A stretch of DNA of 64,000 nucleotides from Aromatoleum evansii. GTDB lineage: Bacteria > Pseudomonadota > Gammaproteobacteria > Burkholderiales > Rhodocyclaceae. Below the pieces are notes generated by a model that ran no database searches, was not told where the DNA came from, and saw only the letters and a list, made by a program, of their open reading frames with translations. The number at the start of each line of letters is the position of its first letter. Within the stretch, counting starts at the first letter, position 1. A program made the translations under genes and the position numbers. Shown here piece by piece: positions 51,415 through 59,586 of the stretch. The stretch lies in NCBI RefSeq assembly GCF_012910805.1, contig NZ_WTVK01000020.1, positions 1 to 64,000 of the forward strand, read 5' to 3'.

Positions 51415-52614
51415 ATGCAAACTGGTCTGCTCGATCTGCCCTGGTGGGCTTATGTGCTGGTCACGCTGGGCCTGACCCACGTCACCATTGCTTCGGTAAC
51501 GATCTTTCTCCACCGGCACCAGGCGCACCGGGCGCTGGCCTTGCATCCCGCCGTCGCCCATTTCTTCCGCTTCTGGCTGTGGCTGACCACCGGGATGGTC
51601 ACCAGGGAGTGGGTGGCGATTCACCGCAAGCACCACGCCACCACCGAGACCGCGGACGATCCGCATAGTCCGCAGGTCCGTGGAATCCTGAAGGTCCTGC
51701 TGGAGGGCGCCGAGCTGTATCGGCTGGAAAGTCGGAACGCCGCGACCCTCGCCCAATACGGCCGCGGCACTCCCGACGACTGGATCGAGCGTAAGCTGTA
51801 CACCCCTCACAGCGCGGTCGGTGTGGGCATCATGCTGCTCATCGACCTCGTGCTGTTCGGCCCGATCGGGCTGACCATGTGGGCGGTGCAGATGTTGTGG
51901 ATCCCGATTTTCGCCGCGGGCGTGATCAACGGCGTCGGCCACTACTGGGGTTATCGCAATTTCGCACCGTACGATGCGTCCCGCAATATCGTGCCGTGGG
52001 GCGTCCTGATCGGTGGCGAGGAGCTGCACAACAACCACCACGCCTACGCCAGTTCGGCCCGGTTCTCGAACAGGTGGTGGGAATTCGACATTGGCTGGAT
52101 GTACATCCGTGCATTGGGGATCGTCCACCTCGCGAAGGTGCGCAAGGTCGCGCCCCGGATCCGCTACATCACGTCCAAGACGCACTGCGACGCAGACACC
52201 CTGCAGGCGGTCATCACCCACCGTTACGACGTGCTGGCCCGGTTCGCCAGAACCCTGCAGCGGACCGCCATGGAGGAAATCCGAAGCCTGAGGGACAGCG
52301 CAGTCCCCGGCTTCAAGGATTCCGGTGCGCTGGAGGTGGTCAGGCACTGGTTGCAACGGGACGCGCAGGCCCTGCCGGAAAAGGAACGCGCCGTCCTGGA
52401 ACAGGCCCTGCATTCCAGCCCGGTGTTGAGCACCATCGATTCCATGCGACAGGACCTCACCGCCTTGTGGGGCCGATCCACCGCAACGAAGGACCAGTTG
52501 GTCAGACAGCTGGAGGACTGGTGCCGGCGCGCCGAGCAAAGCGGCATCGACGCCCTGCGGGAGTTCTCCCGGACGCTGCGTCGCTACGATTTACCATCGC
52601 GCGGCATGCAGTGA
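51415..52614 (+). CDS. Acyl-lipid/acyl-CoA fatty acid desaturase
   Basis: The 399-residue membrane protein has the three histidine boxes of class-2 desaturases: HRHQAH (about residue 38), HRKHH (about 73) and HNNHH (about 205). Membrane helices flank them and WEFDIGWMYIRALGIVHLAKV follows the last box. The C-terminal 130 residues form a soluble helical extension. These di-iron enzymes introduce a double bond (usually delta-9) into fatty acyl chains and raise membrane fluidity. ATG 51415 is preferred over an upstream in-frame start because AAAGGA lies 8 bases before it and similarity begins there. It is under a regulon palindrome. Confidence 0.92.
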   Translation: MQTGLLDLPWWAYVLVTLGLTHVTIASVTIFLHRHQAHRALALHPAVAHFFRFWLWLTTGMVTREWVAIHRKHHATTETADDPHSPQVRGILKVLLEGAELYRLESRNAATLAQYGRGTPDDWIERKLYTPHSAVGVGIMLLIDLVLFGPIGLTMWAVQMLWIPIFAAGVINGVGHYWGYRNFAPYDASRNIVPWGVLIGGEELHNNHHAYASSARFSNRWWEFDIGWMYIRALGIVHLAKVRKVAPRIRYITSKTHCDADTLQAVITHRYDVLARFARTLQRTAMEEIRSLRDSAVPGFKDSGALEVVRHWLQRDAQALPEKERAVLEQALHSSPVLSTIDSMRQDLTALWGRSTATKDQLVRQLEDWCRRAEQSGIDALREFSRTLRRYDLPSRGMQ

Positions 52615-52665
52615 CATTTGAAACGATTCTGCCGCAGGCAGCCGTGCATCCCCTGTCCTGCGGAA

Positions 52666-52986
52666 TCAGACGCCCCAGGTGACGGGTACCTTGTCCTGCA
52701 GCGAGCGCTCCAGCAGCTCGAGGAGCGGAAGCGCCCGCTGGGCTAGCTGAATACGGTGATCGGGCTGGCGATCGGCATCCTCGTCGGTGTCGGGCTGCTC
52801 CCGCTTCGTTGACTTGTCCGCCTCGATCGCGGTCCGGAGGGCTGCGATCGCGCCGGGCAGCTGTTCGACGGTGACAATGCCCTTGTCGGCGTCCTGATCC
52901 TTGCCCAGCACGCTCAGCAGCTCCTTGCCGTTTTCCCCGAACATCATGACATCGCCGCTGGCGGCGGACTTGAAAGTGATCAGCAT
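52666..52986 (-). CDS. DUF1840 family protein
   Basis: The 106-residue protein starts LITFKSAASGDVMMFGENGK, the conserved opening of DUF1840, and ends with a helix RALPLLELLERSLQDKVPVTWGV, also typical. The middle is polar and variable. Function is unknown. GGAGG lies 6 bases before the ATG at 52986. Confidence 0.88.
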   Translation of the reverse strand: MLITFKSAASGDVMMFGENGKELLSVLGKDQDADKGIVTVEQLPGAIAALRTAIEADKSTKREQPDTDEDADRQPDHRIQLAQRALPLLELLERSLQDKVPVTWGV

Positions 52987-53084
52987 GATGGTGCCTCCTT
53001 TCCTCTTCTTCGGTTCAGTACTGGTCGTCGTCCGGATGAGTGGATGTACGGGGTGCGCTTCAATAGCGCCTGATCACAGCATAG

Positions 53085-53897
53085 TCACTCCTGATACACC
53101 TCGTCCGTCCACACCTTGAAACCCTTCAGGGTATTCGGGCCGAAGGTGTTGCTGATGGCCACATCGGCGGCGTCGCGGCCGCGGGCGATCAATACGCGTC
53201 CGATGCGCGGAATATTGTTGCGCGCGTCGAAGGTGTACCAGCGGCCGTCGAGATAGGCTTCGAACCAGCCGGCGAAATCCATCGGCCCATAGGGCGGCGG
53301 CGTGCCCATGTCGCCGAGGTAGCCGGTGCAATAACGCGCCGGGATGTTCATGCAGCGGCAGAACGCGATGGCCAGGTGCGCAAAGTCACGGCATACGCCG
53401 GTGCGCTCGTGGAAAGCTTCCCAGGCCGTCTTGCTCGAGCGCGCGTGCTCATAGCCGAAGGTGAGATGTCGATGCACATAGTCGCAGATCGCCCGGACGC
53501 GCGCCCATCCGGTCGGTGCCTCGTGGAATAGTTTCCAGGCGGTCTCCGACAGGCGATCGGTCTCGCAATACCGGCTCCCCAGCAGGAACAGCAGGGTCTC
53601 GTCGGGCAGTTCTTCCACCAGCGTCTGCCGCGCCTGCGGGACGACCATATCCGGCTGCCCCGTGTCCCTGACCAGCGCATCGGTGAATAGGCGGAGCAGG
53701 CCCTTGGGGGCGACGATGCGCGAGCACCAGTTGCCGAAGCTGTCGCGATAGGCGGTGAGCGGGACGGGCGGATCGGCGATCAGGTGGTCGGGGATGATGA
53801 TGTCGGACACCCGCGAGTAGTGCACGCTGAGGGTCAGGATCATCGGCGTCGGTTGCGGGCAGTCGTAGATCAGTTCGTAGCCAATGCGGATTTTCAT
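53085..53897 (-). CDS. Transglutaminase-like protein lacking the usual catalytic His
   Basis: The 270-residue protein has an N-terminal beta-rich part (1-85) and a transglutaminase-like core with the active-site cysteine in TGVCRDFAHLAIAFCR (Cys near 168). The segment where relatives have DFHAWFE reads DFAGWFEAYLDGRWYTFDAR here, so the expected catalytic His is replaced. The Asp in TFDARNN remains. It may therefore be a non-catalytic binding protein, or the general base may lie elsewhere. Loss of the His is judged from memory of the family. It is preceded by a possible degenerate palindrome near 54065 that I do not count. Confidence 0.82.
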   Translation of the reverse strand: MKIRIGYELIYDCPQPTPMILTLSVHYSRVSDIIIPDHLIADPPVPLTAYRDSFGNWCSRIVAPKGLLRLFTDALVRDTGQPDMVVPQARQTLVEELPDETLLFLLGSRYCETDRLSETAWKLFHEAPTGWARVRAICDYVHRHLTFGYEHARSSKTAWEAFHERTGVCRDFAHLAIAFCRCMNIPARYCTGYLGDMGTPPPYGPMDFAGWFEAYLDGRWYTFDARNNIPRIGRVLIARGRDAADVAISNTFGPNTLKGFKVWTDEVYQE

Positions 53898-54187
53898 CGG
53901 GGTCTCCCGGGGCTGCCTTGATCGCTTGCCTGAGTGTCATGCTCCGCCCGGCTGTCCTGAATGGCCAAGCCGATCACAAAGGAGCCGCGGGGCAGACTCG
54001 CCGCGATCGCGCTGTGGAGCGCGAGGCGCCGGATGAAGTAAAGGCGAGGTAGCGGGGGATGTTTGTGCGATTCGTACATGAGATGACAGCCGAAATGCCC
54101 CAGGCAATTACCAGGAGGCCCTCACCGTAGTGAGGGCCTCAGCTACACCAAGGGCTGGCGCGGCGGTTGTGGGTAAGTGCAAATCAG

Positions 54188-54589
54188 CTACGCAGGCGGG
54201 AAAGTCGATCTGGTGGGATCCGCTTGAGTCCCGTAATAAGTGTGGATGGTCTGCGCCCATGTGGTATCGGCCATGTCAGGCCAGTGGTCCTTATCGAATC
54301 CCGGTGCATTCTCGAGTCGATCCGAGTCCACATTGAGCACGAAGCGCTTGTTTACCGTGTCGAGCGTCAATGCGTTCCATGGCACTGCAAACAGCTTGTC
54401 GCCCATTCCGAGGAAGCCGCCGATGGACAATACGGCGTAAGACACCGTGCCGCTGTGAATGTCCAGCATCAGGTCCTTGATGCTGCCGAGTTTTTCTTCT
54501 CTTGGATTGTAGATGTCGTCGCTCATGAGGGAGGTGGCACTAAGCAGCCGCGGTGCGGGACTAATGGGAACGATAGATGCGTACGCCAT
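54188..54589 (-). CDS. PRC-barrel domain protein
   Basis: The 133-residue protein has a PRC-barrel domain (about 15-95): LLSATSLMSDDIYNPREEKL, GSIKDLMLDIHSGTVSYAVL and the closing AVPWNALTLD. A C-terminal region includes DKDHWPDMADTTWAQTI. PRC-barrels mediate protein-protein contacts and are common in envelope and stress proteins. ATG 54589 is chosen because AGGAG lies 6 bases upstream; a longer in-frame reading overlaps CsbD and is not supported. It is 101 bases downstream of csbD on the same strand. Confidence 0.87.
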   Translation of the reverse strand: MAYASIVPISPAPRLLSATSLMSDDIYNPREEKLGSIKDLMLDIHSGTVSYAVLSIGGFLGMGDKLFAVPWNALTLDTVNKRFVLNVDSDRLENAPGFDKDHWPDMADTTWAQTIHTYYGTQADPTRSTFPPA

Positions 54590-54690
54590 TTGATGCTCCT
54601 GTCGAAAATGTTCAGCAATTACCTGTTGCCCCATGCGACGGGCTGGCCGTGTCTGTCCGGCTGGCCAATCGAGGGCGATGCTCATTCGAT

Positions 54691-54867
54691 TCAGATGGCG
54701 TCCTTGATGTCTTCCTTGAGATCGCCAATTCCAGCCTGGACTTTGCCGCTGATATTCTGAATCTTGCCTTCCCGTTCCAGTTTCTTGTCGCCGCTCACTC
54801 TGCCGGCCACTTCCTTCATCTTCCCTTTCGCTTCTTCGATGCGACCTTTGACTTGATCCTTGTTCAT
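54691..54867 (-). CDS. CsbD-family stress protein
   Basis: The 58-residue protein reads MNKDQVKGRIEEAKGKMKEV then AGRVSGDKKLEREGKIQNIS, and matches the CsbD family over its full length. These small helical proteins are among the most strongly stress-induced in many bacteria, but their role is unknown. GAGGAGAG lies just before the ATG at 54867. A regulon palindrome and a good -10 (54940-54984) drive it, probably together with the PRC-barrel gene. Confidence 0.92.
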   Translation of the reverse strand: MNKDQVKGRIEEAKGKMKEVAGRVSGDKKLEREGKIQNISGKVQAGIGDLKEDIKDAI

Positions 54868-54939
54868 GGTGCTCTCCTCGTATTGGTGATTGGCGATGTC
54901 CCGACCGGTGCATTCGGCATCCGCGGCTCGTCATGAATC

Positions 54940-54984
54940 AAATTACGGATGTGACCCGATACGGTCTGTACGGTGGTGCGCATA
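54940..54984 (-). promoter_or_regulatory. Regulon palindrome and -10 for csbD-like/PRC genes
   Basis: TCTGTACG-GTGG-TGCGCATA (54965-54984). On the minus strand TAATTT (complement of 54940-54945) is centred exactly 32 bp away. The right half of the palindrome is degenerate. Confidence 0.6.
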
Positions 54985-55066
54985 ACGATCTGCGCGCAAC
55001 GACGCGAGTGCCGCACCAATTTGCAGACGTTGAAAAGTCGAGAATTCAGCGCGAGCGGTGCGACGA

Positions 55067-55264
55067 CTACTTCTTGTCGCCCTTTGCGGCGTCCTGGATG
55101 TTTTCGCCGGCTTTTTCGATCTTCTCGCCGACGGTCGCTGCCGCCTTGTCGACTTCCTTGCCCGCCTTTTCTGCCGGGCCCTCTTGCTTCTGACAGCCTG
55201 GTAGCGCTGCAAGCAAAGCACTCATGACCAAGGCAGCGCTGATCGTCTTCGCGGTTTTCCTCAT
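55067..55264 (-). CDS. Small lysine-rich lipoprotein
   Basis: The 65-residue protein has a lipoprotein signal (ALVMSALLAALPGC, Cys24) and a short charged helix with repeated Lys-Ala-Gly-Glu residues (AEKAGKEVDKAAATVGEKIE), of the kind seen in small periplasmic stress lipoproteins. GGAGATACG lies upstream of the ATG. It follows the glycine-zipper lipoprotein gene by 127 bases on the same strand. Confidence 0.8.
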   Translation of the reverse strand: MRKTAKTISAALVMSALLAALPGCQKQEGPAEKAGKEVDKAAATVGEKIEKAGENIQDAAKGDKK

Positions 55265-55391
55265 TCGTATCTCCTTATGGGTCCCTTGCTCGCATCGCGC
55301 GTGACTGTGTCCGTCACGCTCGCTGCGGGATCAGGCGAAAGGTGAACACGGCGCACCGGCCGGGTAGGGCAGGTGCATCGCGCGTCGATCA

Positions 55392-55607
55392 TCATTTGCC
55401 GACTTCGTGGCCGATGACGCCGCCGACCGCAGCACCACCGACCGTTCCGATCGCGCTGCCGCCTGTAAGAACCGAGCCACCGATCGCACCGACTCCGGCG
55501 CCGATGGCTGTGTTCTTGTCCTGTGCCGACATGCCGGCACAACCGCCCAGACCGAGCATTGCTGCCGCGGCAACTGCACTGAGCGCGAATTTCTGAATCG
55601 TTTTCAT
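55392..55607 (-). CDS. Glycine-zipper lipoprotein (OsmB-like)
   Basis: The 71-residue protein has a lipoprotein signal (AAAAMLGLGGC, Cys23) followed by a glycine-zipper hairpin (NTAIGAGVGAIGGSVLTGGS, then GTVGGAAVGGVIGHEVGK), as in OsmB and related osmotically inducible lipoproteins. AGGTAAT precedes the ATG at 55607. A regulon palindrome with a good -10 lies about 175-220 bases upstream. Confidence 0.87.
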   Translation of the reverse strand: MKTIQKFALSAVAAAAMLGLGGCAGMSAQDKNTAIGAGVGAIGGSVLTGGSAIGTVGGAAVGGVIGHEVGK

Positions 55608-55781
55608 GGAATTACCTCTTTCTCAAACACGGTGTTTCCGATACTTCATGGGGTGAGCCTCGGAGTGATGTATGGCATGCGATGCGCAGTACACACTTCT
55701 CTTCGCCAGGAGTGCGCTGGAATCAAGCATTGCGTGTTGTTACGGTGCAGACCTTGCGTGCCTGCTGGCTCCGATAACTTG

Positions 55782-55826
55782 AGCTTATGCACACTGTCCA
55801 TAGCCGTCTGTCTGCTGCCGCACGTA
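55782..55826 (-). promoter_or_regulatory. Regulon palindrome and -10 for the small lipoprotein genes
   Basis: TCTGTCTG-CTGC-CGCACGTA (55807-55826), a degenerate palindrome. On the minus strand TAAGCT (complement of 55782-55787) is centred exactly 32 bp away. The leader to 55607 would be about 170 bases. Confidence 0.5.
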
Positions 55827-56306
55827 CGTGGTGATCCGAAAGCAGGCAGTCGGTCTGCCGGTGGGTGCAGGGGGGCATGCGCACAAGGCAAAGCGGCCCC
55901 GCCGGACCGCTTTGCTCGACGTGCCGGGTCGAAGTGTCACTCGCGGGGCTCGCCGCGCTCGTTGGCGGTCACCGAGTTGTGTCCGGGCGGGGCGGTCGTC
56001 TGTACGCGATACGCTTGCCCCCTGAAGGCATAGGCCACATCCCAGCTACTACAAGGCCAGGGTCTGTGCGAGGGCTTACATGGCGAGCGCGTCTGTCCTT
56101 GTACGCAAGCCATGCGCGACGGATCCGGATCGAATCTGCGCTGCCGCCGCCTACCATCACGATTGGTGGTCAGGCTTGGTGCGCTAACGAACAGACCGCG
56201 CACGCAGCGGTTCGTATGATTTTCTTGTTCTTCTGACAGCGCATACGGCAAGACGTCGACGGGGATCTGTCAATCCTGACGGCGCATTCCCGCGCAAGGA
56301 ATCATC
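55827..56306. other. Mostly gene-free; possible glycine-zipper protein tail
   Basis: On the minus strand, about 55937-56050 encodes WDVAYAFRGQAYRVQTTAPP followed by GHNSVTANERGEPRE. This resembles the C-terminal strand region of 17-kDa/glycine-zipper surface proteins without the zipper part, so a remnant is possible. A half palindrome at 55999-56018 (TCTGTACG then CGATACGC) has no -10 at the regulon distance. Nothing else is seen. Confidence 0.35.
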
Positions 56307-58586
56307 ATGAACACGCGACCTTTTCGTCTACGGATCGTCGCCTTCCTGGCTGGCGTCGCAATCTTGGCCTTCAGCGGCTGGGCCGTTGCGGACCCGCCGT
56401 CGCGCGTCGCGCGGCTTGCCTACACTACCGGCGCGGTGAGTTTGTCGCCCGCCGGTGACAACGATTGGGTTCAAGCCACGGTCAATCGACCCCTGACCAC
56501 CGGGGACCGCCTCTGGGTCGATGACGGTGCGCGCGCCGAACTCCAGACCGGAGGAGCACTGGTTCGCATGGACGCCGGTACCAGCGTCTCCGTTCTGAAT
56601 CTCGACGACCGAATCACCCAGTTGCAATTGACGCAGGGCACATTGAACGTGCGCGTGCGTCGGCTCGCGCCCAACGAAGTCTTCGAGGTGGATACGCCGA
56701 ATCTCGCCTTTACCCTGCGGAAACCCGGTGCGTACCGGATCGAGGTGAATCCCGACGACGATGCGACGACGATCTTCGTGCGTCGGGGGCAGGGCGAGGT
56801 GTACGGCGAAGATGCGGCATACGTCATCGATTCGCGACAACCCTATCGTTTTACCGGCACCGACCTGCGCGAGTACGAGTATGTCGACGCGCCGCGACCA
56901 GACGACTTCGATCGCTGGTCGAGCAGCCGCGACCGGCGCTATGATGACTCGCGCTCCGTCCGGTACGTGTCGGAGGACGTGGTCGGCTATCAGGAGCTCG
57001 ATGAGTACGGCGATTGGCGCGACGACGCGACCTACGGCAGCGTCTGGTACCCGACCCGCGTGTCCACCGGCTGGGCACCCTATCGTGAGGGACACTGGGT
57101 ATGGATCGACCCCTGGGGCTGGACCTGGGTGGATGACGCCCCCTGGGGCTTTGCCGTATCCCACTACGGCCGCTGGGCATACGTCGGTGGAACGTGGGGT
57201 TGGGTCCCCGGCCCCGTGCGCAGCCGAGCCTACTACGCCCCGGCACTGGTGGTGTTCGTGGGCGGCGGCAACTTCCAGCTGACAATCTCGAGCGGCCTTG
57301 TCGGCGGCGTCGCCTGGTTCCCGTTGGCGCCGCGCGAAGTGTATCGACCGGTCTACCAGGTCAGTCGCAGCTATTTCGAGAACATCAATCGCAGCAATAC
57401 CGTCATCAACACCACGGTGATCAACAACTACTACAACAATACGAACGTGACCAACGTTGTCTACGCCAACCGGACTGTGGAGGGGGCCGTCGTCGCCGTG
57501 CCGACGACCGCGTTCGTGCAATCGCAACCGGTATCCAGGAGTGCGGTGCGGGTCTCCCGCGAAGCGGTCGGCAGTGCGCCCGTTGTGCTTGTCGCGCCCG
57601 TTGCCCCGACGGAAAAGAGCGTTCGCGGTGCGGCCAGCCAAGGCGAGAAGCCGCCTCCGCGTGCGTTCGAACGCGGTGTCGTTGCGCGCACTGCGCCTCC
57701 GCCTGCACCTGTCGGATTCGCGGCACAACAGCAACAGCTGACTGCCAGGCCGGGCACACCGCTCGACGAGGCCGAGCGCAAGGAGCTGAAACGCGCCGTG
57801 ACAGCGCCGGCACCCGCCGTCAAAGTGGTGGCACCGAAGCAGGAAGCGCCACCGACCGTGCAACCGCCGCCGGCGGCATCTGGCGCAAGGGCCGGTGATG
57901 CACGCGGGAGGTCCGAACAGCGGGGGAGGGGCGAGGAACGTGGGCAGCCCGTGGCACCGCGGCAGGAATCGCCGCAGCCTGCGGTCACGCCGCCGCAGGC
58001 GACGCCAGCCGCACCCGCAGTGCAATCGCGGGAGCCACGCGGCAGGGCCGAGCAGCGCGGTGACGATGAGCAGCGGGGCAGATCGGAGCAGCGCGGAAAC
58101 GATGAACAGCGCGGACAAACCTCCGCCCCGCGACCCGCATCGCCGCAACGTCCCGCCGAGCCCGAGCTCGCTCCGCCGCGTGCGACACCCGCTTCGCCTG
58201 CGACACCGGCAACACCCGCGACGCGAACGACGCCGGCGGAGCCCGCAGTGCCGGCGACGCCCGCCGAACCGGCAGCACAGGTGCCGGAACCACGGCGAAA
58301 GTCCGAACAGCGTGAGGAGCGAGAGCAGCGTCGTGAGCGACCACAGCGCGAACAGGCGTTAACGCCGTCCCCGGCGCCCGACGCGAGGCAAGGTGAGCCG
58401 CGTCCAGCTGCTACGCCGAGGCAGGCGCCACCGCCGCCTCAGCCGGCCTCGGCGGCGGAGCCGCGTGGTCAGGAGCCCAGACCGGCCCCGGGCAGGGGAC
58501 GAGACAAGAATACCGACAGTGACGAGCAGAAGCAGGAAGAAGAACGGCGCGAAGAACAACGGCGCAGGGACGAGCGGCGCAACTGA
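56307..58586 (+). CDS. Exported FecR/DUF6600 protein with a disordered Pro/Arg/Gln tail
   Basis: The 759-residue protein has a signal peptide (about 1-30), a FecR-like beta domain (about 35-185; NRPLTTGDRLWVDDGARAEL) and a Trp/Tyr-rich DUF6600 region (about 225-350; GWAPYREGHWVWIDPWGWTW). An Asn-rich link (NNYYNNTNVTNVVY) leads into some 300 residues of low complexity, with repeated EQRGRSEQRGNDEQRGQ and Pro/Ala-rich blocks. The folded half suggests an envelope surface or signalling protein; the tail is probably disordered and sticky. ATG 56307 follows AAGGAATC. The gene ends at a strong bidirectional terminator. No FecI-type sigma factor is adjacent. Confidence 0.85.
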   Translation: MNTRPFRLRIVAFLAGVAILAFSGWAVADPPSRVARLAYTTGAVSLSPAGDNDWVQATVNRPLTTGDRLWVDDGARAELQTGGALVRMDAGTSVSVLNLDDRITQLQLTQGTLNVRVRRLAPNEVFEVDTPNLAFTLRKPGAYRIEVNPDDDATTIFVRRGQGEVYGEDAAYVIDSRQPYRFTGTDLREYEYVDAPRPDDFDRWSSSRDRRYDDSRSVRYVSEDVVGYQELDEYGDWRDDATYGSVWYPTRVSTGWAPYREGHWVWIDPWGWTWVDDAPWGFAVSHYGRWAYVGGTWGWVPGPVRSRAYYAPALVVFVGGGNFQLTISSGLVGGVAWFPLAPREVYRPVYQVSRSYFENINRSNTVINTTVINNYYNNTNVTNVVYANRTVEGAVVAVPTTAFVQSQPVSRSAVRVSREAVGSAPVVLVAPVAPTEKSVRGAASQGEKPPPRAFERGVVARTAPPPAPVGFAAQQQQLTARPGTPLDEAERKELKRAVTAPAPAVKVVAPKQEAPPTVQPPPAASGARAGDARGRSEQRGRGEERGQPVAPRQESPQPAVTPPQATPAAPAVQSREPRGRAEQRGDDEQRGRSEQRGNDEQRGQTSAPRPASPQRPAEPELAPPRATPASPATPATPATRTTPAEPAVPATPAEPAAQVPEPRRKSEQREEREQRRERPQREQALTPSPAPDARQGEPRPAATPRQAPPPPQPASAAEPRGQEPRPAPGRGRDKNTDSDEQKQEEERREEQRRRDERRN

Positions 58587-58680
58587 TTCACCGACTGTCC
58601 GCGACGACACACGAGCGGCACGCAACGGCCGCCGCGGACGTCGTCCCGTCACCCGGCTCGAGAGAGCGCTTCATAAACGG

Positions 58681-58710
58681 AGAAATGCCCTGCACAGCAG
58701 GGCATTTCTT
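58681..58710. terminator. Bidirectional terminator between FecR-like and glycine-zipper genes
   Basis: AGAAATGCCCTG and CAGGGCATTTCT form a perfect 12-bp stem with a short loop, AT-rich at the base on both sides, placed between convergent genes. Confidence 0.85.
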
Positions 58711-58733
58711 CTTCAGGGGAGCCCCGGCCGCGA

Positions 58734-59231
58734 TCAGTACCGCTGCAGCACGCCATTCCTGATCCGCACCCGGTCGCCGACACGGAAGCTGGGGTTGGTG
58801 CTGCTGTCGAGGATCATCGATTGATAGGACCCGTCATCCATGCTGATCGTGACCTTGTACGCATCGTCCCGCTGCGCTTGTTGGCGTTTCTCCAACTCGT
58901 GGCCGACATAGGCACCACCCGCGGCGCCGATGACGGTTGCTGCCGTGTTGCCGCTTCCGGATCCCACCTGGTTGCCGACAACACCGCCGACTACGGCGCC
59001 GGCGATCGTGCCCAGACCGATGCCACCGGCACGGCCCGTGTTGTCCCGGCTCATCCGTTCAATCGACGACACCACGCCATAGCCGGAGTCGACGTCTTCC
59101 CGATTGCTGACTCTGGGGCTGGACCCATAGGGGCTGGTCCCATAGGGGTCACCGTAGGGGGTGGCGCATGCACCGAGCGTCAGAGCCGCAACGACTCCGA
59201 GTAGCGATCCGAATTCAATGATCGTTTTCAT
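58734..59231 (-). CDS. Glycine-zipper 2TM lipoprotein (17-kDa antigen/SlyB-like)
   Basis: The 165-residue protein has a lipoprotein signal (GVVAALTLGAC, Cys21), a Tyr/Gly/Pro linker (PYGDPYGTSPYGSSP), a glycine zipper (GIGLGTIAGAVVGGVVGNQV, then ATVIGAAGGAYVGHELEK) and a C-terminal beta domain with VTISMDDGSYQSM and FRVGDRVRIRNGVLQRY. This is the SlyB/17-kDa outer-membrane lipoprotein layout. ATG 59231 fits AGGAGATTC upstream; an in-frame ATG at 59249 is less likely. A regulon palindrome lies about 195-240 bases upstream. Confidence 0.88.
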   Translation of the reverse strand: MKTIIEFGSLLGVVAALTLGACATPYGDPYGTSPYGSSPRVSNREDVDSGYGVVSSIERMSRDNTGRAGGIGLGTIAGAVVGGVVGNQVGSGSGNTAATVIGAAGGAYVGHELEKRQQAQRDDAYKVTISMDDGSYQSMILDSSTNPSFRVGDRVRIRNGVLQRY

Positions 59232-59423
59232 GACGAATCTCCTGCCCAATTTGATAGGGTCGCGCGCCGGCCAGGCTGGCCCCCGCGATCGTTACGATGA
59301 GCGACTCTGCCCGAGTCCTGATGCTCACCAGATTGCCGACGTTCTACCTCTCCCTTCGCCGTGCGCGTGACTACAAATTTCACTGCGTGGTCGGTTCGGG
59401 TCGGGCCGTCGATCTTCATGCTA

Positions 59424-59468
59424 ATCATCCCCCTCTGCCGCGATTCTCTCTGTACGGTCGCGCTCATA
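59424..59468 (-). promoter_or_regulatory. Regulon palindrome and -10 for the glycine-zipper lipoprotein
   Basis: TCTGTACG-GTCG-CGCTCATA (59449-59468). On the minus strand GATGAT (complement of 59424-59429) is centred exactly 32 bp away. The plus side has no -10 at that distance, so the antiporter at 59587 is probably not a target. Confidence 0.55.
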
Positions 59469-59586
59469 CCGTGCTTGGGGTGGTGTTTGCCGGTTCGGTC
59501 ACCGGGAAGCCGCGTCTCTGCCGGACGATCTGTGCTATGTGCGGCAACGAACGAAGGAGACCGGGCAACTCGCGTATCTTTCCCCC

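Noticed and set aside
53040-53062. CGTACA half-site before the DUF1840 gene
   Set aside because: The second half-site is missing and there is no -10 at the expected distance.
54064-54084. Possible palindrome TTTGTGCG-ATT-CGTACATGA before the transglutaminase-like gene
   Set aside because: The spacer is 3 instead of 4 bases; the -10 (TTTACT) is poor. It may be functional but does not meet the rule used for the other sites.
54590-54934. N-terminal extension of the PRC-barrel frame
   Set aside because: It overlaps csbD in another frame and reads as low-complexity Arg/Gln sequence; the AGGAG at 54595-54599 supports ATG 54589.
55999-56018. Additional regulon palindrome TCTGTACG-CGAT-ACGCTTGC
   Set aside because: Only the left half fits and neither strand has a -10 at 31-33 bp.
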